NCBI GenBank assembly: GCA_037444185.1
Contig: JBBIMW010000007.1
Coordinates: 11,957-75,956, forward strand
Source: JAILZP01 sp037444185
GTDB taxonomy: Bacteria; Bacillota; Desulfotomaculia; Desulfotomaculales; Desulfocucumaceae
DNA: 64,000 bases
Direction: 5' to 3'
Each line of letters starts with the position of its first letter. Positions within the stretch are counted from its first letter, which is position 1. Both the position numbers and the translations under genes were made by a program. The notes beneath the pieces are model-generated. The model saw nothing but the letters and a program-made list of their open reading frames with translations. It ran no database searches and was not told where the DNA came from. Below, piece after piece: positions 52,140-59,673 of the stretch.

Positions 52140-52400
52140 ATGGATGTGCTAAAAGTTTCAGCAAAATCCAATCCAAATTCTGTTGCAGGAGCCCTGGCCG
52201 GGGTGATCAGGGAGCGGGGCAGCGCTGAAGTTCAGGCAATAGGGGCCGGGGCCCTCAACCAGGCGGTCAAGGCCGTGGCCATAGCCAGGGGGTTTGTGGC
52301 TCCCGGCGGGGTCGACCTTATTTGCATACCGGCATTTACCGACATAATGATTGACGGGGAGGAAAGAACAGCCATCAAGCTCATCGTTGAGCCCAGGTAA
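52140..52400 (+). CDS. spoVS: Stage V sporulation protein S
   Basis: Alba-like protein required for spore development. The 86-residue sequence (DVLKVSAKSNPNSVAGALAGVIRERG, EVQAIGAGALNQAVKAVAIARGFVAP, IMIDGEERTAIKLIVEPR) is highly conserved among endospore formers. SD is GGAGG. A short GCCCG/CGGGC hairpin with a GAAA loop lies downstream at 52413-52428. The gap 52401-52595 contains nothing else recognised. Confidence 0.97.
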   Translation: MDVLKVSAKSNPNSVAGALAGVIRERGSAEVQAIGAGALNQAVKAVAIARGFVAPGGVDLICIPAFTDIMIDGEERTAIKLIVEPR

Positions 52401-52595
52401 AGAAAGTGTGGCGCCCGTGAAAGCGGGCATTGTTATGTTTCGCCCGGCAGGGAAAGTTTGTTCTCGTTAAGGAAATTAAAGGAAATTATATGCTGCGTTA
52501 AAGTGTTAAAGCAAATCTCCGTCCGTCACAAACCCCAAAATAGCTCCGGGGCGTATGGGAGAAGACATCTGGCCGTCTAGTGCCGGGGGCAATAT

Positions 52596-53570
52596 ATGGA
52601 ACATGGCCATGAATATGATGACATCCATTATACTTCGGCGGTGGTGGACGCCCACTGCGACACGCTTACGGTGCTTGTAAAACAGGGCCGGCGGCTGGGG
52701 CAGAAAAGCGGAGCGGGGCACGTGGACTTGCCCCGCTTGATTTTTGGCGGTGTCAACCTGCAGTTTTTTGCCGCCTTTATCGGCCCTGAATTCCGTGCCG
52801 ACCCGCTGGCCCGGGCCCTCGAAATCATAGACCTCTTTTACGAGGAAATGGCTGAAAACGCGTGCCTGGTCGAACCGGTATATACCTACGATGACATACA
52901 AAAGATCATTTCCCAGAAAAAAGTGGCTGCCTTGCTCACCCTGGAGGGGGGTGAGGCCCTGGCCGGGAGAATTGAGGTTTTGCGGGCCTTCCACCGCCTG
53001 GGGGTGCGGGGTGTGACACTGACCTGGAATGGCAGGAACGAACTGGGGGACGGCGTATTGGAGTCGGGAACGGGCGGCGGCCTGACCCGGTTCGGAGTGG
53101 CCGTGGTCAGAGAGATGAACCGGCTGGGAATGGTGGTCGATGTTTCACACCTTTCAGAGCACGGCTTCCGGGATGTCCTTAGAGAGTCCGGAAAGCCTGT
53201 GATTGCTTCCCATTCCAATTGCAGGTCTCTTTGCGATCACCCCAGGAATCTCCATGACTGGCAGATTAAAGCCCTGGCTGCAGCCGGCGGAGTGGTGGGG
53301 CTGTGCTTTTATCCCGCTTTCGTGCATCGAAATAAACCCTCCCTGGAGACATGGCTGCATCATGCCCGTCACTTGGCGGATTTGGCAGGCGTGGACTGCA
53401 TCGGCATCGGGTCGGACTTTGACGGTATGGAGTATTCCATTCCGGAGATTTTCGACTCCACCCGGCTGCCCTTGGTTGCCGGCGGGCTTTTAAAAAGCGG
53501 TTTTTCCAGGGAGGAGGTGCAAAAAATATTGGGAGGGAATTTTTTAAGGGTACTTAAGCAGGTTCTGTGA
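52596..53570 (+). CDS. Membrane dipeptidase family M19 (renal dipeptidase-like)
   Basis: Zinc dipeptidase of 324 residues with TIM-barrel metal motifs: VDAHCDTL (His/Asp), TLEGGEAL (bridging Glu), VDVSHLSEHG, ASHSNCRSLCDHPRNL and GIGSDFDGM. Bacterial members cleave diverse dipeptides, including D-amino-acid ones; no signal peptide is present, so it should be cytoplasmic. A perfect hairpin (GGTCGCCC/GGGCGACC, 53574-53592) follows the stop. Confidence 0.93.
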   Translation: MEHGHEYDDIHYTSAVVDAHCDTLTVLVKQGRRLGQKSGAGHVDLPRLIFGGVNLQFFAAFIGPEFRADPLARALEIIDLFYEEMAENACLVEPVYTYDDIQKIISQKKVAALLTLEGGEALAGRIEVLRAFHRLGVRGVTLTWNGRNELGDGVLESGTGGGLTRFGVAVVREMNRLGMVVDVSHLSEHGFRDVLRESGKPVIASHSNCRSLCDHPRNLHDWQIKALAAAGGVVGLCFYPAFVHRNKPSLETWLHHARHLADLAGVDCIGIGSDFDGMEYSIPEIFDSTRLPLVAGGLLKSGFSREEVQKILGGNFLRVLKQVL

Positions 53571-53661
53571 AAAGGTCGCCCTGTGGGCGACCGGGAGGTT
53601 GGCGTATATTTTGGTAGCCGAAATCCGGAATGTGGCAGCGCCGCCGATGCGCCCGGACCTT

Positions 53662-53868
53662 TTACCCGGATGAACACTGGGATATGTGGAAATGATTGTG
53701 TTCAATTCGCAATTGATGTCTTATGCCGCACCTCAGACATTTCTTCTCCTCGCCGTCCTTGAATCTGATTTCTCCTATGTGCTGGCCGCAGCATTTGATT
53801 TCGATGCTGATGAGGCTGTTTTCCCTGGTGTTTACCCGGTAATCGGTCTGGCAGTTGTTCCGGTTCAA
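53662..53868 (-). CDS. Small zinc-ribbon-like protein (Com-like)
   Basis: A 68-residue protein from TTG 53868, preceded by SD AGGAGG 8-9 nt upstream. The core reads SLISIEIKCCGQHIGEIRFKDGEEKKCLRCG: a Cys pair, then CxxC, separated by a short hairpin. That recalls Com-type zinc fingers (IKCPRCG) known from phage Mu, but the first knuckle is CC rather than CxxC, so metal binding is uncertain. A longer frame from 53916 exists. It is convergent with the dipeptidase gene. A + strand ORF over the same place looks like a shadow. Confidence 0.5.
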   Translation of the reverse strand: MNRNNCQTDYRVNTRENSLISIEIKCCGQHIGEIRFKDGEEKKCLRCGIRHQLRIEHNHFHISQCSSG

Positions 53869-53923
53869 CGGACATCTCCTCCTGACTTTAATTATGTATG
53901 GAAAATTATGCTGCAACTAATTC

Positions 53924-53980
53924 TGCATTCCTTGTTTTGTTTCCTGTATTCCAGTCGCCCGCAAGGACGGCTTTTTATTA
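53924..53980. repeat. Fragment of the dispersed palindromic repeat (copy E)
   Basis: Contains the left end TGCATTCCTT and a TCGCCCGCAAGGACGGC segment followed by five T, a degenerate form of the hairpin at 36016-36034. The central palindrome is missing. The remaining 53981-54171 is very AT-rich and carries the promoter of the next gene. Confidence 0.5.
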
Positions 53981-54095
53981 TTATATAACCTGAAACAATT
54001 TTTCCAAATCACTCTTAAACAACTTTTCGGCCTTTTTTTCCTGTTTTTGTTTTTTTCTCGGGAAATAGCTTTTCACAAAGCATTTTTTATTTTTA

Positions 54096-54126
54096 TTGAT
54101 TCATTCATTGTAAAATAGTATATAAT
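54096..54126 (+). promoter_or_regulatory. Candidate promoter of the Ski2-like helicase
   Basis: TTGATT (54096-54101) with TATAAT at 54121-54126 (19 bp) or TATATA two bases earlier (17 bp), in a markedly AT-rich stretch. Confidence 0.5.
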
Positions 54127-54171
54127 CTTAATGTGTAAGAATGCCCGTCGCTGAAGGGAGAAAAAAGCTGC

Positions 54172-54939
54172 TTGTCAGTGTCGCAGGAAAAACATGGGCG
54201 CCAGCTGAGAAAACGCCGTCCCCCCAGGAAACACGCCGGAAAAGAGAAGCCTCAGGGTCCTATACGGTTGGACCCGTTCCAGCACACGGCGGCTGAGTTT
54301 CTGGCCGAGGGGCACAATGTTCTGGTGGCGGCCCCCACCGGAACAGGAAAGACCCTTATAGCCGAAATACTGATTGAGAGGGTGCTGGCCGGGGGGCGCA
54401 GCATAGTCTACACCTCCCCCGTCAAAGCCCTATCGAACCAGAAATACCGCGATTTCTCCGGCAGATTCGGCAAAGATATGGTGGGTCTGATTACCGGCGA
54501 TATATCTGTAAACGAGAGGGCCCCGCTTTTGGTGATGACCACTGAAATATTTAGAAACTGGTGCTTTGCCGACCCGGAAATGCTGGATGCGGCAACCCAC
54601 GTTGTGTTTGATGAGCTTCACTACCTGGACGACAGGGAAAGGGGCACCGCCTGGGAGGAAAGCATAATATTCGCCCCTTCGCATATTAAAGTCGTCGGGC
54701 TGTCGGCAACGGTGCCCAATGTTCACGAGCTGGCCTCCTGGATTGCCGACGTGAGAGGCCGGCCGGTGAAGGTGGTCGAGGAGAGGTGCCGGGCCGTTCC
54801 GCTGGAACTGAGCTGGATTTCCCCGGAGGGTGGATTGCTGGACATGGAGGAGGCCAGGGAACATATCAGCCGGCGTCTGGAAAGGCGGCGGGGACGTTGG
54901 GCGGATTCCGTCGGCGGGGCGGAGCTGGCGCATGACTGA
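54172..54939 (+). CDS. Ski2/Mtr4-like superfamily 2 helicase, N-terminal part (interrupted by TGA)
   Basis: The 255-residue first RecA-like domain of a DEAD/DEAH helicase: basic N-terminus, FQHTAAEFLAEGHNVLVAAPTGTGKT (Walker A 53-61), TSPVKALSNQKYRDF, LITGDISVNERAPLLVMTTEIF, FDELHYLDDRERGTAWEE (DExH box) and LSATVPNVHELASWI. The frame ends with TGA at 54937, but the same frame continues without any shift into domain 2. A single nonsense change, for example CGA to TGA, explains it. TTG start. Confidence 0.88.
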   Translation: MSVSQEKHGRQLRKRRPPRKHAGKEKPQGPIRLDPFQHTAAEFLAEGHNVLVAAPTGTGKTLIAEILIERVLAGGRSIVYTSPVKALSNQKYRDFSGRFGKDMVGLITGDISVNERAPLLVMTTEIFRNWCFADPEMLDAATHVVFDELHYLDDRERGTAWEESIIFAPSHIKVVGLSATVPNVHELASWIADVRGRPVKVVEERCRAVPLELSWISPEGGLLDMEEAREHISRRLERRRGRWADSVGGAELAHD

Positions 54940-54960
54940 GAAAAGAGTGGTGAAGCATAT

Positions 54961-56517
54961 ATGGCTGTGACCGGCGGGGGTCCATCGTGCTCGGAGGTAA
55001 TCGGCGCCATTTTTGAACACCTGCCGGCCCTTTATTTTGCCTTCGGACGCGGCAAAACAGAACTTCTGGCCGATGAACTGGGCAGGGAATGGGATTTTCT
55101 CCTCCGTACGGAGAAGGCCAGGGTGGGGGAAATGATCCGGGAGGCCGAGGACTTGCATCCCAGCCTGTTTGGTCCCAGGAGGAACAGGCTGAAACAGCTC
55201 CTTTCCCAGGGCATAGCCTATCACCACGCCGGCCTGCCCCCGGCCATCAAGGACTTGGTGGAAAGGCTCTATGAATCAAGGCTGATATACGTTCTCTTCT
55301 GCACCGAGACCTTTGCGGTGGGAGTCAATTTTCCGGCCGCCAGCACGGTCTTTGACGCCTGTAGAAAGTGGGACGGCCGGGAATTCAGAGGGCTGCTGAA
55401 CAGGGAGTTTTTCCAGATGGCGGGCAGGGCCGGGAGAAGGGGATTCGACCCGGTGGGAAGGGTTTACGTGAGGATTGACCACCGCTTCCCCGAGCAGACG
55501 GGATTTTACAGCGAGGAGGAGATTGAGCCCGTCAGGGGACGGCTGATCATATCCCCCAATACAGTGCTCAGTCTTTTGCATTGGAAAACCGACGATGAAA
55601 TCAACCGTTTTCTGGAGCAGAACTTGGCGGTATACCAGAACAGCAGGGAAGGCAGAGAGATCAAAGACGAGCTGGTCCTGTTGGAAAAAAAACTGGCCGG
55701 GATAAAAAACGTGTTTTGCGGGCGGGTGGACACTCCGGCTTGCTACATGTTGAGGGTGAAGTTGAGAAAGGAACTCCGTTCCCTGGCCAGGAAAAATAAA
55801 AGGGGCAGGCCGGGAGCCGGGGGCCGCAGGGAGGAAATCAGAAATTTATTGAAAACCGCCCAGGAAAAATGCCATCACAGGCCTTGCAGCGATGCCAGGA
55901 AAAAGCAGCTAAGCCTTCTGGAAAGAAAGGCGGCCCTGGAGCGGAGGATAAGGGTGCTCGGCAATCACGCCAGGGATTACGAGAGAGATTTCAACCGTGT
56001 TTGGGACCTGCTGGAGGACCTGTCGTACGTGGAGGGCCGGAATCTGTTGCCCCGGGGCGTTTTTGCGCTGCACCTGCATGTGCAGGAGATACTGATTACA
56101 GAGCTTGTATTCAACGGCTTTATCAGGGACGCGCATCCGGCCCGGGTGGCCGCCATTCTGGCCGGAGTGGACTATATTCCCGGCCGGGACGACAGCGTTG
56201 AACCGGGACCACACAACATGAAAGAGGTGGAGGTGTTGAGGAGATCCCTGCTGCGCAGCGGTGTTCCCGAACATCTCTGTGTGTGGTCGCACCTGCCCGG
56301 CCCGCTGGCCTCCGCATGGTATGATGGTGCGTCCTTCGAGGAACTGACGGCCATGACCAATCTCCAGGAAGGGGATATATTCTCCGTTATCCGCCGGGAA
56401 ATAGATTTGCTCAGGCAAATCGAAAGGGCGGCGGGGGAGGACAAGGAATTGCGCAAGCAAATGGAGCACATCAGAACCAGATTAGACCGCGACGAGGTGG
56501 CGATCCCCGGCATATAA
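54961..56517 (+). CDS. Ski2/Mtr4-like helicase, C-terminal part (after in-frame TGA)
   Basis: The 518-residue second half in the same frame as the first. RecA-like domain 2 has FAFGRGKTELLADELG, IAYHHAGLPPAIKDLVERLY, LFCTETFAVGVNFPA and QMAGRAGRRGFD; a DSHCT-like helical C-terminal region follows (about 340-510). Seven sense codons lie between the TGA and ATG 54961, and the SD there is weak, so independent translation is doubtful. Without Walker A this part could not hydrolyse ATP alone. The total of about 781 residues would be a normal single-chain helicase. Confidence 0.85.
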   Translation: MAVTGGGPSCSEVIGAIFEHLPALYFAFGRGKTELLADELGREWDFLLRTEKARVGEMIREAEDLHPSLFGPRRNRLKQLLSQGIAYHHAGLPPAIKDLVERLYESRLIYVLFCTETFAVGVNFPAASTVFDACRKWDGREFRGLLNREFFQMAGRAGRRGFDPVGRVYVRIDHRFPEQTGFYSEEEIEPVRGRLIISPNTVLSLLHWKTDDEINRFLEQNLAVYQNSREGREIKDELVLLEKKLAGIKNVFCGRVDTPACYMLRVKLRKELRSLARKNKRGRPGAGGRREEIRNLLKTAQEKCHHRPCSDARKKQLSLLERKAALERRIRVLGNHARDYERDFNRVWDLLEDLSYVEGRNLLPRGVFALHLHVQEILITELVFNGFIRDAHPARVAAILAGVDYIPGRDDSVEPGPHNMKEVEVLRRSLLRSGVPEHLCVWSHLPGPLASAWYDGASFEELTAMTNLQEGDIFSVIRREIDLLRQIERAAGEDKELRKQMEHIRTRLDRDEVAIPGI

Positions 56518-56532
56518 ATATCATATTCATGG

Positions 56533-56558
56533 CAGACCCCCACGCCGCCTTCGGCGGC
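56533..56558. repeat. Short repeat, inverted partner of 59555-59580
   Basis: CAGACCCCCACGCCGCC followed by TTCGGCGGC; the reverse complement recurs at 59555-59580 with one or two changes. The inner GCCGCC/GGCGGC forms a hairpin between the converging helicase and carbonic anhydrase genes. Confidence 0.55.
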
Positions 56559-56573
56559 TGCGTCCTGCACTTT

Positions 56574-57110
56574 TCAGTCCGGCGTGGGCCCGAGCCCCAG
56601 TACGAACCTGGACCTGCGCCGGTACTTGTCGGCCATGGACCGGAAGCCATCTTCCTCATCTTTCCTGATTGGTCTGATCACCTTGGCCGGCACCCCCATG
56701 GCCAGGTGTTCCGGGGGCACCTCCATTCCCTGGGCCACCACGGAGCCGGCACCCACCACCGCACCGGCCCCTATTTTAGCCCCGTTGAGTATTATTGCCC
56801 CCATCCCGATCAATGCATCGTCCCCGATAACGCAACCGTGCAGTACCGAGTTGTGGCCTACAGAAATCCTGTCCCCGACGATTACGGGGTAACCGAGGTC
56901 CGCGTGTAAGGTGCAGTTGTCCTGAATATTGGTGCCCCGTCCGATAATCACCCTGTCCGCATCCCCGCGCACCACGGTATTGTACCAGATGCTGGATTCC
57001 GGCCCTATTTCAACCTTACCCACTATTCTCGCCCCCGGCGCCACAAAAACCGATTCGTCCACACCGGGAATGAAATTGCCGTAACTGTAAATTCCATTAT
57101 CCTTTTTCAC
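56574..57110 (-). CDS. Gamma-carbonic anhydrase-like hexapeptide-repeat protein
   Basis: A 178-residue left-handed beta-helix protein. Family motifs are FIPGVDESVFVAPGARIVGKVEIG, SSIWYNTVVRGDADRVIIG, QDNCTLHADLGYPVIVGDRISVGHNSVLHGCVIGDD (zinc His ligands) and GMGAIILNGAKIG. Members bind zinc or iron and may hydrate CO2 or act as acyltransferase-like proteins; activity cannot be judged here. GTG at 57110 has SD AAGGAGC; the longer frame from 57257 runs into the phosphatase gene. It follows the IMPase gene on the minus strand, probably as one operon. Confidence 0.92.
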   Translation of the reverse strand: MKKDNGIYSYGNFIPGVDESVFVAPGARIVGKVEIGPESSIWYNTVVRGDADRVIIGRGTNIQDNCTLHADLGYPVIVGDRISVGHNSVLHGCVIGDDALIGMGAIILNGAKIGAGAVVGAGSVVAQGMEVPPEHLAMGVPAKVIRPIRKDEEDGFRSMADKYRRRSRFVLGLGPTPD

Positions 57111-57183
57111 TATATTACCGCTCCTTCCCATTCTGAGCACTGAGTTCCGAATTCCGGTTCCCATCCCGCCCGGCCCATCCCGT

Positions 57184-57999
57184 CTATATGGCGCCGTATC
57201 CCAGATCCTCCACCAGCTCGTCGTGGATAAGACCATTACTGGCCACAATCGAGACAAACCTTCCCAGTTCCAATTCCTCCCCGCGCAGGCCGCTCACTTT
57301 GCCTCCGGCTTCTTCCACCAGTATCATTCCAGCGGCCACATCCCATGGGCTTAAAGATACCTCCCAGTACCCGGTAAGTCTTCCGCAGGCTACATAGGCC
57401 AGTTCCAGGGCCGCCGACCCAAGGGCCCTGATGTCCGCAGCCTTGCAAAACAGCTTTTTGAAATCGGCCCTCAGCATTTCATTTTTGAACCCTTCGGAAG
57501 CTGGAAAGCCCGTCACCAACAGACTGCCGGCAATGCTTCCCCTGACCCGGTCCACCCGGACGGGCTTACGGTTTAGTTGTGCCCCCCCTCCCTTGGTGGC
57601 GGTGAAAAGCTCATCCCTGAAGGGGTCGTATGTTACCCCCAGAATGGCTTTGCCTTCTATGGCCAGGGCGATGGTGACGGCGCACAGGGGGAGGCCGAAG
57701 ACAAAATTGGTTGTTCCGTCCAGGGGGTCTATGAACCAGACCGGCCGGTGGTCCAGCGCCAGTTCCTCTCCGCAGAAATCTTCCTCGGCCACCAGCCGGT
57801 GATCCGGGAAGGCATTGCTTATGGTCTCCAGGATAACAGACTGGGAGAGTTTGTCCACCTCGGTGACAAGGTCCGCCGGGCAGGATTTGCAACTGGTGAG
57901 GAATTGTCCTCCCAACCGGTCCCTGATTGTAAAGCCTGCCGACACCACTGCGCCGACGGCCGTATTCAGGAATCCGGATGTGTCAATTGCGTTATTCAC
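57184..57999 (-). CDS. Inositol monophosphatase family protein (SuhB-like)
   Basis: Mg-dependent sugar/inositol phosphatase of 271 residues: AEEDFCGEE (metal Glu), WFIDPLDGTTNFVFGLPLCAVTIAL (the IMP signature) and the C-terminal WDVAAGMILVEEAGGKVS. Relatives also act on fructose-1,6-bisphosphate or PAP. GTG start at 57999. Divergent from ytxC across a 330-bp AT-rich region. Confidence 0.94.
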   Translation of the reverse strand: MNNAIDTSGFLNTAVGAVVSAGFTIRDRLGGQFLTSCKSCPADLVTEVDKLSQSVILETISNAFPDHRLVAEEDFCGEELALDHRPVWFIDPLDGTTNFVFGLPLCAVTIALAIEGKAILGVTYDPFRDELFTATKGGGAQLNRKPVRVDRVRGSIAGSLLVTGFPASEGFKNEMLRADFKKLFCKAADIRALGSAALELAYVACGRLTGYWEVSLSPWDVAAGMILVEEAGGKVSGLRGEELELGRFVSIVASNGLIHDELVEDLGYGAI

Positions 58000-58329
58000 G
58001 TCCTCATCACTCCAATAGTTTTTAATTACTGATATTAGCCATTAATATATTTTTACAAGCCTTATTTTTTTCCTTTTTAAATAGCTCATTGTTTGATTTT
58101 AAAATCCTGAAAAAACTCACCACTACATGTTATAGGAATTTGCAAGAATTATTTCAAGGCATTTGTATTGTTTTTTTTGTTTATACTTTTACAAATAAAT
58201 TATATTTGTATACCTGTTTGTGGCCGTTCATATAATGTACCACAGCGCAGGCCGCCGTTTTGTTTATCTTTTCCGGAGATGCAGGCGCCGTCGGGTTTTG
58301 GCTTTTAAGCAAAAACCATTATATGGGGA
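58000..58329. other. AT-rich divergent intergenic region
   Basis: A 330-bp region between the IMPase gene and ytxC, far more AT-rich than the surroundings, with many T and A runs and no ORF with an SD. It contains the palindrome and promoter listed next; the rest shows nothing recognised. Confidence 0.7.
58190..58236 (+). promoter_or_regulatory. Palindrome and sigma-E/K-like promoter upstream of ytxC
   Basis: TACAAATA (58190-58197) and TATTTGTA (58203-58210) form a perfect dyad. It overlaps GTATACC (58208-58214), which after 14 bp is followed by CATATAAT (58229-58236). That resembles the mother-cell sigma-E/sigma-K pattern (-35 with ATA, -10 CATAnnnT). The dyad would cover the -35 and could be an operator. 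Confidence 0.45.
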
Positions 58330-59238
58330 GTGAGGGTGCGGGTGGGACAGATATTCATCGGGGCCGCCAATTACACGGATCTGATCAAAATCAGGCTGTC
58401 CAACGAGCTGAAGCGGTTCGAGGGGCGCGGGCTGAAGTGCATTATTAAAGAAAATCCGGCCGGAAAATACACATTCATTTCCTGCAGTGTGGCGGACCGG
58501 GGAAACGGCGGGAGAGGCGAAGAGGACGCCATGGAATTGTTTAGACACTATATAGCCGAGATGCTTTCAGATTTGATCATGTGCAAATGGCAGAAGGCCA
58601 TGCTGGGGGACATCATCAGGGAGAATTACTACTATTTCAGCGAAGAAGAGAGGCGGTCGATATTCCAGAACGCGCTGCACTATCTGGAGGACCTGGACGC
58701 CGGAGACCGGAGCCCCATTATAGTAATGAGAAAAAAAAGGATGATTCTGGCCAAGCTGAAGGAGTTTTTGGATACCTGCAACCAGATCGTGATTGAGGGA
58801 TTCATCAGATTCAGGCTGAAAGAATACATAAAAGATCTGCATGAAGCCGCGGACAAGGCGGTGGACGATTTCCTCATGGACAGGGAATACAAGGAGTTTA
58901 TCCAACTCCTGAAGTATTTCGTCGACATCCAGGACTCCCGCACTGACATGGTTAACGTGGTGATGAGGGCAAACGGTGTTTTCAAGCTGTTTGACGGGCG
59001 GTACAGAGCAATCGACAGCACTTATCTGGAAGGGTTTATTATGGATTTGTCCGAAAGTGAGATTAACTACGAGGACCTTTTGATCAGCGCACTGATTACC
59101 ATAGCTCCCCGGGAAATAGTATTTCACTCCGGAAGGGCAGAAGTTCCCCCCGCCACCCTGGAGACCATCAAAAACATTTTTCCCCAGAGGGTAAGCCTTT
59201 GCCGTGGTTGTGAACTTTGTGCCCCAAGGAATTTATAG
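58330..59238 (+). CDS. ytxC: Sporulation protein YtxC
   Basis: YtxC-family protein of 302 residues, found only in spore formers; biochemical role unknown. The family core is the helical IQLLKYFVDIQDSRTDMVNVV segment and the preceding YYYFSEEERRSIFQNA and EGFIRFRLKEYI motifs. The C-terminus ends with a cysteine group, LCRGCELCAP. The start is one of GTG 58330, 58336 or 58342; 58336 has the best spacing from GGGGAG. A dispersed repeat begins right after the stop. Confidence 0.88.
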   Translation: MRVRVGQIFIGAANYTDLIKIRLSNELKRFEGRGLKCIIKENPAGKYTFISCSVADRGNGGRGEEDAMELFRHYIAEMLSDLIMCKWQKAMLGDIIRENYYYFSEEERRSIFQNALHYLEDLDAGDRSPIIVMRKKRMILAKLKEFLDTCNQIVIEGFIRFRLKEYIKDLHEAADKAVDDFLMDREYKEFIQLLKYFVDIQDSRTDMVNVVMRANGVFKLFDGRYRAIDSTYLEGFIMDLSESEINYEDLLISALITIAPREIVFHSGRAEVPPATLETIKNIFPQRVSLCRGCELCAPRNL

Positions 59239-59245
59239 CTCATTT

Positions 59246-59430
59246 TGTATTCCTTATTCTGCCGGGAGACAGGAGTCAGGAGACAGGAGTCAGAATGGGC
59301 CGGCCGGGATGGGAGTGTCCCGAAAATTACCAGGCCAAAGACGGAGGGTACGCGGGGGGAGGATTTCAATAACTTAGGTAACCGGTACTTAAGTTATTCT
59401 GCGTGCTTCCCTTACGGGAGCAACATTCTG
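59246..59430. repeat. Dispersed palindromic repeat, copy D
   Basis: Left end TGTATTCCTT, a CAGGAGTCAGGAGACAG tandem, a GGCCGGGATGGGAGTG stretch shared with copy A, the palindrome at 59371-59395 (one mismatch in the right arm) and a weaker TTCCC/GGGAG hairpin near 59410. Left part closely similar to copy A over about 140 bp. The remaining 59431-59586 has no gene. Confidence 0.75.
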
Positions 59431-59554
59431 TGGTGCACCAGGTCGCTGAGGTCCGTCTGACTAACGGGCTCAAGGCACCAATGTAAAATCGACCTCGCTT
59501 CGCCAGCCGCTAAAGGATTAATTCGATAGACCCCATTTTCGTTCCTCTGATGGT

Positions 59555-59580
59555 GCCGCCGCAGGCGGCGTGGGGGTCTG
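59555..59580. repeat. Short repeat, inverted partner of 56533-56558
   Basis: GCCGCCGCAGGCGGC followed by GTGGGGGTCTG, the reverse complement of the unit at 56533 apart from the loop. It precedes a terminator. Confidence 0.55.
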
Positions 59581-59586
59581 ACTACT

Positions 59587-59610
59587 GCCGCCTTACAGGG
59601 CGGCTTTTTT
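59587..59610 (+). terminator. Intrinsic terminator before the DUF445 gene
   Basis: GCCGCC and GGCGGC pair around TTACAG, followed by six T. It probably ends the ytxC transcript after the repeat region. Confidence 0.8.
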
Positions 59611-59673
59611 ATGTCTTCAAGTATTCATTTTTCCCGGAAATGCTGGTAAAATACCCTGGGAGGTCGGGAAGGC

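Noticed and set aside
53686..53988. 100-codon + strand ORF after the dipeptidase gene
   Set aside because: Complement of the Cys-rich minus-strand ORF; hydrophobic runs arise from T-rich repeat DNA and no SD is present.
54937..54985. Selenoprotein reading of the TGA in the helicase
   Set aside because: The position is in a variable linker rather than an active-site Cys/Sec context and no clear SECIS stem was seen, so a nonsense change is the simpler reading; not fully excluded.
3815..59430. CRISPR array interpretation of the repeated palindromes
   Set aside because: Copies are single, far apart and without regular spacers; no cas genes are present.
59430..59540. Possible tRNA-like segment near a GGTGCACCAGG...GGCACC stretch
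   Set aside because: No acceptor stem, T-loop GTTC or anticodon arm could be assembled.
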